Positions 35,074-44,097 of a DNA stretch of 50,202 nt are shown piece after piece (position 1 is the first letter of the stretch; each line of letters opens with the position of its first letter). A model generated the notes under the pieces. The model made no database searches and had not been told where the DNA came from. It saw nothing but the letters and a program-made list of their open reading frames with translations. The DNA comes from JAUWVG01 sp964633715. GTDB taxonomy: Bacteria > Acidobacteriota > Aminicenantia > Aminicenantales > Aminicenantaceae. The stretch spans positions 1-50,202 of the forward strand of contig CAZWHQ010000032.1 in the NCBI GenBank assembly GCA_964633715.1, given 5' to 3'. The position numbers and the translations under genes were made by a program.

Positions 35074-36495
35074 TCATTCAATCTTGAACGGTACTCGTAC
35101 AGAAAAAACAACGGGTACCGCCTTTTTATCGATTATTTTTGGTTCAAATTGCCATTGTTTTACGGCATCGATAGCCGCTTGGTCTAATTGAGGGATCGAT
35201 AACAGTAATTTTACATCCTCAACCTTCCCGTGTTCATTCACTCTCAAGTCTAGGACCACAACACCACCAATTCCTTTTTCTCTAGCGGAATCTGGATAAA
35301 TTGGATTGACCTTGTTAAGAATTTCCGGAGGAGTGAGATTCCCCTCCAGAACCACTGCGCCTTTGATGAACTCATCTTCTATCAAAACTGATTCTTTTTC
35401 ACCAAAGATCCAAACCAAAATAAAAACAACTGCAAGGATCCCTAATATGATGGCTGGAGGGAGGAGGAGAGTCTTTAAACTGAATGAGGTTTTTGTCTCA
35501 ATTGTGGTCTCGGATTTTTTTTGAGGTTTGAGTTGACTCGTGCTTGGAATTTCTTCAGCCGATTTTTTCAAGTCTTCAAGGAGTTCCTCTGCACTCTGAT
35601 ACCTTTTCTTCTTCTCCTTATCCAGGCATTTCAGGATTATCCCGCTGAGTCTGTCATTCACCTGGGTGTTAAACTCACTTGGTTCCTGAGGTATATCGGT
35701 CTTATGTTTGAAGGCAATGCTTATTGGTGTTTTCCCTTTAAAAGGAGCATTCCCAGTGACCAGTTCATAGAGGATAACTCCAATGGAGTAGATGTCCGAT
35801 CTTTGGTCCACTTCATCTCCCTCCGCTTGCTCTGGAGACATGTATTCCGGAGTTCCAACGATCATCCCTGCTTCCGTGATTCCTTTCACTTCTGTTGAAC
35901 GAGCGATTCCAAAATCCATAATTTTTGAATTCCCTTCCTCGTCTATCATGATGTTGCTAGGTTTGAGGTCCCTGTGAACCACTCCAAGGCGATGAGCTTC
36001 AGCGAGCCCAAGACATATTTGTTTGGCGATGGCCACAGCCTTGCCAATCGAAACCTGTCCTGATCTTCTGATGAAGCTCTTGAGGTCTTCTCCTGGAACA
36101 TACTCCATGGTGATAAAATGATTGCCTTCGTGTTCATTTAGATCATACATCTTACAGACATTTTTGTTGGTTATCTTGCGGGCGAATTTGAGTTCATTGC
36201 TGAATCTGGCTATGGTGGTTCTTTCACTAGCGATCTCGGGCTTTAAGATTTTTATGGCCACGTCTTCCACGATTTTCTTGTCGAATACCCTGTAAACTGT
36301 GCCCATTCCTCCTCTTCCTAACATATCGATGACTTCGTACCTGTTTGCAAAGAGGCTCCCTCTGGAGAGCTCCTTAAGTGGGGTTTGCAGGGTTGCGGTG
36401 GCGGCAGACATTTCTTGGGGGACCAGAGTTGTGCCGCAAAAACCACAAAAACGGGTTGAATTTGGATTGTCAGATTCACACTGGGGGCACTTCAT
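35074..36495 (-). CDS. Ser/Thr protein kinase fused to a TonB C-terminal-type domain
   Basis: A 473-residue membrane kinase. Order: zinc ribbon (Cys3, Cys6, Cys17, Cys20), a Hanks-type kinase domain with LGRGGMGTVYRV, the Lys of VAIKIL, HRDLKPSNIM, DFGIA and PEYMSPEQA, then a linker, one transmembrane helix (~345-367), and an outside TonB C-terminal domain (GVVVLDLRVNEHGKVEDV ... AIDAVKQWQFEP). The kinase should act in the cytoplasm, with the TonB-like domain as a periplasmic sensor or anchor. All catalytic residues are present. The combination is seen in Acidobacteria-like lineages, in my recollection; the partner is unknown. Confidence 0.88.
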   Translation of the reverse strand: MKCPQCESDNPNSTRFCGFCGTTLVPQEMSAATATLQTPLKELSRGSLFANRYEVIDMLGRGGMGTVYRVFDKKIVEDVAIKILKPEIASERTTIARFSNELKFARKITNKNVCKMYDLNEHEGNHFITMEYVPGEDLKSFIRRSGQVSIGKAVAIAKQICLGLAEAHRLGVVHRDLKPSNIMIDEEGNSKIMDFGIARSTEVKGITEAGMIVGTPEYMSPEQAEGDEVDQRSDIYSIGVILYELVTGNAPFKGKTPISIAFKHKTDIPQEPSEFNTQVNDRLSGIILKCLDKEKKKRYQSAEELLEDLKKSAEEIPSTSQLKPQKKSETTIETKTSFSLKTLLLPPAIILGILAVVFILVWIFGEKESVLIEDEFIKGAVVLEGNLTPPEILNKVNPIYPDSAREKGIGGVVVLDLRVNEHGKVEDVKLLLSIPQLDQAAIDAVKQWQFEPKIIDKKAVPVVFSVRVPFKIE

Positions 36496-36601
36496 TAGAA
36501 CCAGTTTTTTAAAAATTCCCGATTGATAATAGATATAATCATTCTAGAAAAAATAGTCAAACAAGAAATGAATTCAAAATTATGTTTTATACAATTCCAA
36601 A

Positions 36602-38410
36602 TTAAGAAAAGATCTCTTCAAGAAGATAATATTTCCCGAGAGGAGGCATAAGCAGTATGCCGTTGCTGCAGGGTTTGAGCTGGCTAATGATCTCTCTGGC
36701 AATGGATATGCCCTCTTTTTCTGCATCTTTCCCTTTTTTCTGCTCCATTCTCTTGCGGATATCTTCAGGAATGGCGATACCGGGAACCTCGTAGTGGAGA
36801 TACTCTGCATTTCTGAACGACACGAGAGGGAGAACACTGGGGATAACTAAAATTCCTTTTTGTTGGAAAGACTGGAGGATTGGACAGCTGGCGGCCACAT
36901 CAAAAATAGGCTGGGTGATGATGTAATGAGCGCCCTTCCGAATTTTGTTTTTGGCTTTTTCAATTTCATGGCCTTCCTCGAATCCTATTCCCATCCCGAC
37001 TCCGATAAAAAATTGTGTCTGTTTTCCAACAGGATTGCCGAGGATATCCCGGCCTCTGTTGAGAGCCGACATCATTTCTACGAGGCCTTCAGACGTGAGA
37101 TCGTAGACACCCGTAGCAAAGGGATAATCTCCGATTGAGGGAGGATCTCCTCCTAATGCCAAAAAATTATCGAGTCCCAATGCCGATGCGCCGAGGAGAT
37201 CGGATTGTATGCCGAGCATGTTCCTGTCCCGGCAGGTGTAGTGAACGATTATCTCTTTTCCCAGGCTCTCTTTAAGAAGTCTTCCCGTGGATATGGGAGA
37301 CATCCTTGGTCTGGCCATAGGACTGTCAGCGACATTAATAATATCTACGTTTTTCGCAAAGGGCTCCAATCGTTTGAGGATTTTGTCAAAGTCAGAATCT
37401 CTCGGGGGATCGACTTCAAGGGCTAAAACTCCCTTCTTTTCCAGCATACCTTTGAGATCGGAAGTGATTTTTTCTTCTTTAAAGGCTTCTTTTTTTTGGG
37501 TCACTTCCATGGTGATGATTTTTCTCTTGCGTGGAGATAAACCTTCCAGGATTTGGCTCAGAGCCGAAATATGATCCGGAGTGGTGCCGCAGCATCCTCC
37601 AAGGACTTTGACTCCGGCATCCAGGAATTTTTTTCCATATTTTGCAAAATACTCTGGATTGGACGGATAGACAAATCTTCCCTGTATAAACTGGGCCAAT
37701 CCGGCGTTGGGCATGGCGCAAAGATCTTTTGCGGTGACAGACCCCATTTTTTTTACGGCTTGGAAAACACTTTGGAGGCCGGTTCCACAATTAGAGCCGA
37801 GAACATCTGCCGAGCTCTTGTCAAGTTCAAGCGAGACTTCGTATGGATTCTTTCCGAATAATGTCAGGCCATTGTTGGGGAAAGACATCTCTGCAATAAT
37901 GAAAATATCTTTTTTCAAGTCTTTTGCTGTTTTAATACCCATAAGAAGTTCATCTAAATCAGCGAAGGTCTCGAACAGCAGAAGGTCCACACCTCCTTCA
38001 AGAAGTGCTTCTATCTGGTCTTGAAATATTTGGGCGGTCTCTTGGGGGGCCATTCTTTTTTCTCTCCCCAGGGGCCTGGATATTGGCCCTACAGAGCCGG
38101 CCACAAATATATCTTTTTTTGCGGCTCTTTTAGCTAACCGAGCGCCGTAGTAGTTGATTTCTTTCGCTTTTGGGCCAAGGCTGAAAAATTCTTCAAGGAT
38201 GAATCTGTTGGCGCCGAACGTATTGGTGGTGATGACTTTCACCCCGGATTTGATGTATTCCTGATGGATTTCAAGAACAACTTCGGGCATTGAAATATTC
38301 AGTTCGTCATAGCAGTGTCCTTTGGAAATGCCTTTGATATAGGTTTGAGTCCCAATCGCGCCATCAAACAGGATGAAATTTTCGCGGTCAAAAAAATCCT
38401 TAAAGTTCAT
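36602..38410 (-). CDS. Bifunctional homocysteine S-methyltransferase / 5,10-methylenetetrahydrofolate reductase
   Basis: A 602-residue fusion. Residues ~1-290 form a homocysteine S-methyltransferase barrel with the zinc motif GGCCGTTPDHI; residues ~315-600 form a MetF-like MTHFR barrel (TMEVTQKKE linker, then LEVDPPRDSDFD and PIFDVAASCPIL). MTHFR makes 5-methyl-THF, the methyl donor for MetH, so the two activities serve one pathway. The start overlaps the metH stop by 4 bp (ATGA), and it is the last gene of the MetH-activation / metH / bifunctional operon. The methyl donor of the first domain is not known. Confidence 0.92.
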   Translation of the reverse strand: MNFKDFFDRENFILFDGAIGTQTYIKGISKGHCYDELNISMPEVVLEIHQEYIKSGVKVITTNTFGANRFILEEFFSLGPKAKEINYYGARLAKRAAKKDIFVAGSVGPISRPLGREKRMAPQETAQIFQDQIEALLEGGVDLLLFETFADLDELLMGIKTAKDLKKDIFIIAEMSFPNNGLTLFGKNPYEVSLELDKSSADVLGSNCGTGLQSVFQAVKKMGSVTAKDLCAMPNAGLAQFIQGRFVYPSNPEYFAKYGKKFLDAGVKVLGGCCGTTPDHISALSQILEGLSPRKRKIITMEVTQKKEAFKEEKITSDLKGMLEKKGVLALEVDPPRDSDFDKILKRLEPFAKNVDIINVADSPMARPRMSPISTGRLLKESLGKEIIVHYTCRDRNMLGIQSDLLGASALGLDNFLALGGDPPSIGDYPFATGVYDLTSEGLVEMMSALNRGRDILGNPVGKQTQFFIGVGMGIGFEEGHEIEKAKNKIRKGAHYIITQPIFDVAASCPILQSFQQKGILVIPSVLPLVSFRNAEYLHYEVPGIAIPEDIRKRMEQKKGKDAEKEGISIAREIISQLKPCSNGILLMPPLGKYYLLEEIFS

Positions 38411-40818
38411 TTGGATCGACTTGTAATTTTTTCAATTTTTCGGATGCCGTCCAGGGCGTCCTTCCCGTATGCGTCGGCTCCGATTTTTCTGGCATAAGAA
38501 GGGGTGACGGCAGCTCCTCCGATAATAACCTTAATGCCGGGCGCTCTTTTTTTTCTTAGCTCTAAAATCTGTTCCATCTCTTCCATAGTTGTCGTCATAA
38601 GGGCGGACAATCCAATAACATCAGCCTTTTTTGAAACAGCGGTGTCAATGATTGTGTTTGCCTCCACATTTTTTCCGAGATCCAAAACAAGATAACCGTA
38701 GTTTTTCATAACCAGGGACACAATGTTTTTTCCAATGTCGTGCAGGTCGCCATGAACTGTGGCGAGGACGACTTTCAGTCGAGAATCGGAGTGTTCTTTG
38801 ACCGAAAGATATTTATTGAGGATTTTTGATGCCTCTTCCATGGCCTCGGATGAGAGGATAAGCTGAGGGAGGAAAAAGGTTTTGTTTTCATAGTACTCTC
38901 CCGCTTTTCTCAAGGCCGGAGTTAAAACCTTATCAAGGACATCAAATCCGTCCCATCCAGATGATAGAAGAGTTTTTGCGGCTAAAGCGGCTTGAATTTT
39001 TTCTCCTTCAAGAATTGCCTGATACAGCAAATTTTCCGGATTTTCTGGTTTCTTTCTTTCAGACTTGTCTATGTTGATTTCCGGTTTTTTTCTGTACATA
39101 TCTAAAAAATAGCGCATAGCGTGAGGTTTGTTGAGGATGACGCTGCTGGACTTTGTCATATCCATTAGATTTGAATCCAGAGGATTCAAGATGGCAGAAT
39201 CCAGGCCGCACTGGATAGCCATGGGCAGGAAAGCCGCATTGAGGAGCCCCCTCTGTGGAAGTCCAAATGACAGGTTGGACAGCCCACAAATTGTGGCGAT
39301 ATCTAAGGTCTTTATCCGCTGGATAGTCTTGATCGTTTCCTGAGCGGCCTCAGGGGCTACGGATACGGTGAGCACGACAGGATCAGCAATAAGGTCCACG
39401 TTTGATAGACCGAATCCAAAAGCGGCTTTATGCAGTCTTTCGATAATCTTGAACCTGTCCGCTGCCTTTTCAGGTATGCCTTTTTCATCCATAGCCAAGA
39501 GGATAACCGAGGCCCCATACTTTTTGGCGAGAGGAAACAGTCTCTCATAGGTTGCCTTAATCCCGGTAATTGAATTGATGACCGCCTTCCCAGCATACAA
39601 TTGAAGAGCTTTCTCGAGAGATGTTGGATTGAGGCTGTCTAAGAAAAGGGGGAGTTTGGTGATCCCCTGAAGTTCCCGGACAGCTCTGGCGAAAAAGACA
39701 GGTGCTTTTTCTCCTTTCTTTCCCAGGTTGACATCCAGGGCTTCGGCACCAGCCTCCTCCTGTTTTCTCGCATACTGTCTTACGAGTCTGAGATTTTCAG
39801 ATTCCAACTCTTTGTTTAAGGTTTTTCGTCCAAAGGGATTGATGTTTTCTCCGATGACACGAAAAGGCCGGGAACTGCCGATTGTAAGAACGGCATTTCG
39901 GCTCGAGGCTCTAAAGGATTGGTCAGGAGTTTTCCTCTGCAGGGGTTTTTTACCTTTGAACCGCTTGGCGACTAAAGCGATGAACTCAGGAGTTGTTCCG
40001 CAGCACCCCCCGATGATATTCGCTCCCAGTTCATAGTATTTTTTAGCGTAGGCGGCGTATTTTTGGGGGCTAAGAGAATAAACGACACAATTGTCTTTTT
40101 TCAGGGGGATACCTGCGTTAGCATAGACAATAAGGGGTTTAGTCGAGTGCAAATTTATTTTGCCAATGTACGATTCAAAATCTTCCGGATGGTCGCCGCA
40201 GTTAATCCCGAAGATGTCCGCCTGAGAAGAGGAAAATGTTACAGCGGCCGTCTCCGGGCTGGAGCCTGTCACCGTCGTTCCTCCGTCCATGGGATATGAG
40301 ATGGACAATGAAACGGGTAGGGATGTATTCGCTTTTACTGCCTGTAGGGCGATCTGTCCTTCGAGAAGATCTATTTGGGTTTCGATTAAAATGAGGTCGG
40401 CGCCTTCTTTCTCTAACATTTTAGCCTGTTCGGCATAGGCATCATAAACTTGACCGGCCTCGATTTGGCCGAGAGGTTTGATGAGCTGTCCCACTGGGCC
40501 CAAAGATCCGGCAATATAAACATGTCTTCCGCCTCTTGCTTTGATAGCTGCATCAAGGGCGCCGGCATTGATCGATTTGATTTTGTTTTCAGCGCCGAAG
40601 TTTGCCAGCTTTATCCTGTTGGCCCCGAATGTATTCACGGTGATGATATCGGCTCCGGCCTGAATGTATTCTCTGTGGATGTCGACTAAAATATCTCTGT
40701 TGTCGAGGTTTATTCTTTCGAAGAAATCGATGTTTTGATCGAGCCTTTTTAGAATCTCGGTTCCTAAACCGCCGTCGAGAATGAGCACCTGGTCCTTGAG
40801 GATCTTTGTGATGTTCAT
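38407..40818 (-). CDS. metH: Cobalamin-dependent methionine synthase, without activation domain
   Basis: An 803-residue MetH containing three of the four usual modules: the homocysteine-binding barrel with zinc motif GGCCGTTPEFI (~270), the pterin-binding methyl-THF domain starting IGENINPFGRK (~323), and the cobalamin cap and binding domain with the axial-His motif HGDLHDIGKNIV (~690). The C-terminal AdoMet-dependent reactivation domain is missing; the adjacent upstream gene encodes it as a separate protein. The layout is like the split MetH of Thermotoga. The genes overlap at both ends, so translation is coupled. Confidence 0.94.
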   Translation of the reverse strand: MNITKILKDQVLILDGGLGTEILKRLDQNIDFFERINLDNRDILVDIHREYIQAGADIITVNTFGANRIKLANFGAENKIKSINAGALDAAIKARGGRHVYIAGSLGPVGQLIKPLGQIEAGQVYDAYAEQAKMLEKEGADLILIETQIDLLEGQIALQAVKANTSLPVSLSISYPMDGGTTVTGSSPETAAVTFSSSQADIFGINCGDHPEDFESYIGKINLHSTKPLIVYANAGIPLKKDNCVVYSLSPQKYAAYAKKYYELGANIIGGCCGTTPEFIALVAKRFKGKKPLQRKTPDQSFRASSRNAVLTIGSSRPFRVIGENINPFGRKTLNKELESENLRLVRQYARKQEEAGAEALDVNLGKKGEKAPVFFARAVRELQGITKLPLFLDSLNPTSLEKALQLYAGKAVINSITGIKATYERLFPLAKKYGASVILLAMDEKGIPEKAADRFKIIERLHKAAFGFGLSNVDLIADPVVLTVSVAPEAAQETIKTIQRIKTLDIATICGLSNLSFGLPQRGLLNAAFLPMAIQCGLDSAILNPLDSNLMDMTKSSSVILNKPHAMRYFLDMYRKKPEINIDKSERKKPENPENLLYQAILEGEKIQAALAAKTLLSSGWDGFDVLDKVLTPALRKAGEYYENKTFFLPQLILSSEAMEEASKILNKYLSVKEHSDSRLKVVLATVHGDLHDIGKNIVSLVMKNYGYLVLDLGKNVEANTIIDTAVSKKADVIGLSALMTTTMEEMEQILELRKKRAPGIKVIIGGAAVTPSYARKIGADAYGKDALDGIRKIEKITSRSK

Positions 40819-41438
40819 TCTTCAACTCCTATAATGGCGGTCACTGTTTTTCTAGGAGAGAGGAAATATTTTTTGTCCAGCACGATGTCAAGGCTGCCAA
40901 GAGAAAGCTCCCTGAACATATCTTTCTGGAAAAATAGGGGAAGATCACCAAATCCGGGACTGAATCGTGATGTTAAAAAGTTCTTAGCCTGTCTTGCCAG
41001 CGTCAGGAGGTAATTGTTTAAAGCGTTGGCAGATGCTTCCGCTGCTTCAGAGCCGATAGTGTCTAGAAAGAGTGTCTTTTCGAATTGTTTCTCCTCTGTG
41101 TACTGGCTGATTAAATTTTCCAGACCATGCCCTATTGTAACAGCCATAAAGATGACTGCAAAGGAATTTTTGAGGAGATTTTTGGCGGAATGTCCCTCAA
41201 GGATTGTCGTCGAGTTTTGAAGGGTAATCACCTCTCCCTTTGTCTTGATACGCCTGATGATGTAAACTCCCTTTGCTTCTATCCATTTATCGGCCTCTAA
41301 AAAAGCCAAATCAACCAGATCGAACATTTTTTGCGGAAGTTTTGTCTGGTCCTTTTTGTAACCTAAAAGGGAGTAAACGGCCCTTTTATCGATAGAGTAC
41401 TGAATGTCCCCTACGATTCTTAACTTATTAAATACCAT
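40815..41438 (-). CDS. Separate MetH activation-domain protein
   Basis: A 207-residue protein equivalent to the vitamin B12-dependent methionine synthase activation domain. Diagnostic segments are the AdoMet-binding RFSPGFGDLPL near residue 165 and the closing TAIIGV strand. It reductively methylates cob(II)alamin formed by accidental oxidation in MetH, which in this genome lacks that domain. It overlaps metH by 4 bp. The start is probably the ATG at 41438 (a GTG lies just upstream at 41441). Confidence 0.88.
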   Translation of the reverse strand: MVFNKLRIVGDIQYSIDKRAVYSLLGYKKDQTKLPQKMFDLVDLAFLEADKWIEAKGVYIIRRIKTKGEVITLQNSTTILEGHSAKNLLKNSFAVIFMAVTIGHGLENLISQYTEEKQFEKTLFLDTIGSEAAEASANALNNYLLTLARQAKNFLTSRFSPGFGDLPLFFQKDMFRELSLGSLDIVLDKKYFLSPRKTVTAIIGVEE

Positions 41439-41583
41439 CACCTGTATCCTATCATATTTTTATGACATCCCCCAAAATTGAAAGAAAGGCCTCTTAAATT
41501 CCATGATGTAAGTTCGAGTTCTCAGTGAACTTGCAGGTCGATGAGAAATCACGCTTCGTTTTCCCAAGGAGTCGCCGGCGCAT

Positions 41584-41658
41584 CCTGCTCCATCTTCGCC
41601 GAAGACCCAACCCTTCTCACCACCATGCTCCTCAGATGCACGGATGGATGCCGCCGGG
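41584..41658. repeat. Dispersed intergenic repeat, copy 2
   Basis: Partner of the block at 17054-17144: four identical words of 9-16 bp in the same order and orientation. It lies inside the 405-bp inverted-repeat element. Confidence 0.7.
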
Positions 41659-41691
41659 CCTCTCTCCCTTGACCTTTAGTTAGTCGCACGG

Positions 41692-41780
41692 AGGACGTCG
41701 TATCTCTGTTTTCATGCACATTCGTATGTGATGGGGGCAGAATACTCGTGAGGGTCACGGTGTCCGACTTAAAATAGATT
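41692..41780. repeat. Dispersed repeat matching the hgc-upstream element
   Basis: Matches the minus strand of 32222-32326 through GGACGTCGT, TCTCTGT, CACATTC, GGGCAGAA, CGTGAGGGT and GTCCGA. The terminal inverted repeats of the 32.2-kb copy are degraded here. Confidence 0.7.
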
Positions 41781-41884
41781 AGAGGAACCATGCCCGCCCG
41801 TCCTCCCCGTGCGGATTTCTCCATCATCCCTGCCTTGTTCCCAGAACTCTTTAAGCATCACGGAATTTGAGAGGCCTTTCTTTC

Positions 41885-43978
41885 CTATGATCCGCTGCAT
41901 CGGTTCCATCCACAGTTGAGACATGTAGGGCATTTTTCATCCGGCAGCGAGGCGCCGCAGACTTTGCAGACGATATCAAACAAATCCTTGGAGTTGTTAT
42001 CTGCCGGCCCTATATGTCTTTCAAGGACCTTGGCGATAGCATCGGGAAGGGATTGGACGAGGCCTCCCTCTGTAAAAATGGGTTCTGAACCGCCTATCCC
42101 TTTGAGCTGAGTCACGATCTCCTTGGATTCCACTCCACTTCTCATGGCTAAAGATATCAGCCGTCCAAGGGCTTCCACATCGGCCATTGTGGTGTAACCA
42201 CTTTTCCCGATAGAGGCAAAAACTTCGAAAGGTTTCTGGTTGAAATAGGAAATGGTGACGTAGAGGTTGCCGAAGCCTGTGTTGATTTTATCGGTCACAG
42301 AGGGGAGGGAATTGGGACGTTCTTTGGGATGAAGGTTTTTTAAAGGAAGAGATTTATACAGGACCTGTTCGGCCCGGCAGCCATCCCTGTAAATGGTGAT
42401 GCCTTTGGTTTTTAACTCGTGGGCGAGCAGATAAGCTTTTTCTACATCTTCAAGAGAAGCGGTGTTTGGAAAATTTATTGTTTTAGACACAGAATTATCC
42501 ACGTGTTTCTGGAAAGCGGCCTGTATCTTGATGTGCCATTCGGGAGAAATCTCGTGAGCTGTAACGAAATAATCGGGTATGTCCTTGCTGGGATGGGTCT
42601 CTTTCCATTCTTGAAAGAGGGGATGAATGTCTTTGAGTTCTTTATCAATGATTTTAGAAACGAATTCAAAAGCAAAGACAGGCTCAATACTGGAGGAGCA
42701 GCCTGCTAGACGTGAAATGGTTCCTGTTGGGGCGATGGTTAAGACGGTGGCGTTTCTCATGATTACGTCTTTGTAAACGGATTTATCTATGTTCGGAAAA
42801 GAGCCGCGGCTTTCTCCTAGAAGTTGTGATTCCGCCTCAGCTCTTTGTCTTAAAAATGCAGCGATCTTTTCAGCCAGACGCAAGGCTTCATCCGAATCGT
42901 ATTTGATTTTCATCTTGATCAGCAGATCGGCCCAACCCATTATGCCTAAGCCTATCCGCCTGTTCCCCTTTGTGGTGTCTGCGATCTCCGGCAGCGGATA
43001 CCTATTGACCTCTATGACATTATCGAGAAAACGTACACCCACAGAGATAACCTTTTTAAACTTCTCCCAGTTAAACTGGAATTTATCATTCGGATCAAAA
43101 AAATTGAGAAGATTTATCGATCCGAGATTACATGATTCGTTGTCATGTAAAGGCTGTTCTCCGCAGGGATTGGTGGCCCTGATAAGCCCCATATGTTTTG
43201 TGGGATTGTTTTTGTTGATTTGATCTATAAATATGAGTCCCGGATCTCCCACGGCCCAAGCCGATTCGATAATCATGCGAAATATTTTGCGGGCATTTTT
43301 TTTCCCTGTGTTTTTCTTGAGATAGGGATCATAAAGAGCATAATCTGTATCTTTTTTGAGGGCTGTCATAAATTGATCGGTGATGGCGACCGAGATATTG
43401 AAATTATTGATACCTTTGCCATCTCTTTTCATCAAAATAAAATCTTCGATGTCCGGGTGGTCAACTCTGAGGATGCCCATGTTGGCTCCACGGCGAGTAC
43501 CGCCCTGTTTGACGGCTTCTGTAGCCGCGTCTATAACACGGAGAAAAGAGACCGGTCCGGATGCGATGCCCTGAGTCTTTTTCACAAAACTTCCCTTAGG
43601 ACGAAGAAGGCTGAAATCAAATCCTGTTCCTCCTCCCTCTTTGTGGACAAGGGCTGTATTTTTGACGGTATCAAAAATAGAATCCATAGAATCTGCGATT
43701 GGCAGAACAAAACATGCACTCAAACACATGTTTCGTCCCGCACCGGTGAGAGTGGGGCTGTTGGGGAGAAAATCCCGGGCCATCATCACATCAAAAAAGC
43801 GTTTTTTCCATAACTTTTTATCTTTTTCAGATTGTTCAGCGGACGCGATATGTTCAGCAACTCTATTGAATAAGTCTGATGGCTTATTTTCGAGGAAATT
43901 CCCATCCTTATCTGTTTTAAAATATCTTGCTTTGAGTATTCTTAAGGCATTTTCGGAAAAACCTTCTCCGGCTTTCAT
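41885..43978 (-). CDS. nrdJ: Adenosylcobalamin-dependent ribonucleotide reductase
   Basis: A 697-residue class II ribonucleotide reductase that makes deoxyribonucleotides without oxygen dependence. The first active-site Cys region (GRNMCLSACFVLP), the phosphate-binding KEGGGTGFDFS, NPCGEQPLHDNESCNLGSINL (shown in part: NPCGEQPL) and the APTGTISRLAG loop are all present. A C-terminal Cys-rich tail (CKVCGASL ... CPTCLNCGWNRC) provides the reducing pair and a zinc-ribbon-like site. The ATG at 43978 follows AGGAGAG; a GTG at 43984 is too close to it. It has its own promoter (44025-44053). Confidence 0.94.
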   Translation of the reverse strand: MKAGEGFSENALRILKARYFKTDKDGNFLENKPSDLFNRVAEHIASAEQSEKDKKLWKKRFFDVMMARDFLPNSPTLTGAGRNMCLSACFVLPIADSMDSIFDTVKNTALVHKEGGGTGFDFSLLRPKGSFVKKTQGIASGPVSFLRVIDAATEAVKQGGTRRGANMGILRVDHPDIEDFILMKRDGKGINNFNISVAITDQFMTALKKDTDYALYDPYLKKNTGKKNARKIFRMIIESAWAVGDPGLIFIDQINKNNPTKHMGLIRATNPCGEQPLHDNESCNLGSINLLNFFDPNDKFQFNWEKFKKVISVGVRFLDNVIEVNRYPLPEIADTTKGNRRIGLGIMGWADLLIKMKIKYDSDEALRLAEKIAAFLRQRAEAESQLLGESRGSFPNIDKSVYKDVIMRNATVLTIAPTGTISRLAGCSSSIEPVFAFEFVSKIIDKELKDIHPLFQEWKETHPSKDIPDYFVTAHEISPEWHIKIQAAFQKHVDNSVSKTINFPNTASLEDVEKAYLLAHELKTKGITIYRDGCRAEQVLYKSLPLKNLHPKERPNSLPSVTDKINTGFGNLYVTISYFNQKPFEVFASIGKSGYTTMADVEALGRLISLAMRSGVESKEIVTQLKGIGGSEPIFTEGGLVQSLPDAIAKVLERHIGPADNNSKDLFDIVCKVCGASLPDEKCPTCLNCGWNRCSGS

Positions 43979-44024
43979 CTTCACTCTCCTGTTGATTGAC
44001 AGCGCTTAATGTGGTGTTAAAACG

Positions 44025-44053
44025 AATATATAACCCTACATGATGTAAGTCAA
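44025..44053 (-). promoter_or_regulatory. nrdJ promoter with palindrome in the spacer
   Basis: On the minus strand, TTGACT (44053-44048) and TATATT (44030-44025) are 17 bp apart. An 11-bp palindrome TACATCATGTA (44047-44037) fills the spacer directly after the -35 box, a likely repressor site. It does not match the NrdR-box consensus well. Confidence 0.6.
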
Positions 44054-44097
44054 GTAATTTTATGTATTTTGTAGGAAAAAGCAGAAAATTTAGAGTT

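Larger units (their letters stand above)
41480..41884. mobile_element. ~405-bp MITE-like element with ~30-bp terminal inverted repeats
   Basis: The left end (41480-41509, GAAAGAAAGGCCTCT onward) and the inverted right end (41857-41884) match over about 28 bp with two differences. No coding gene is supported inside. The interior contains a block shared with 17054-17144 and one shared, inverted, with 32222-32326. The right end abuts the nrdJ stop codon. I find no clear target-site duplication and no transposase, so it is either non-autonomous or a composite of intergenic repeats. Confidence 0.65.

Noticed and set aside
41549..41827. Possible minus-strand 92-codon gene in the nrdJ-metH spacer
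   Set aside because: It lies entirely inside the inverted-repeat element and has no coding features; its words are shared with non-coding repeats.
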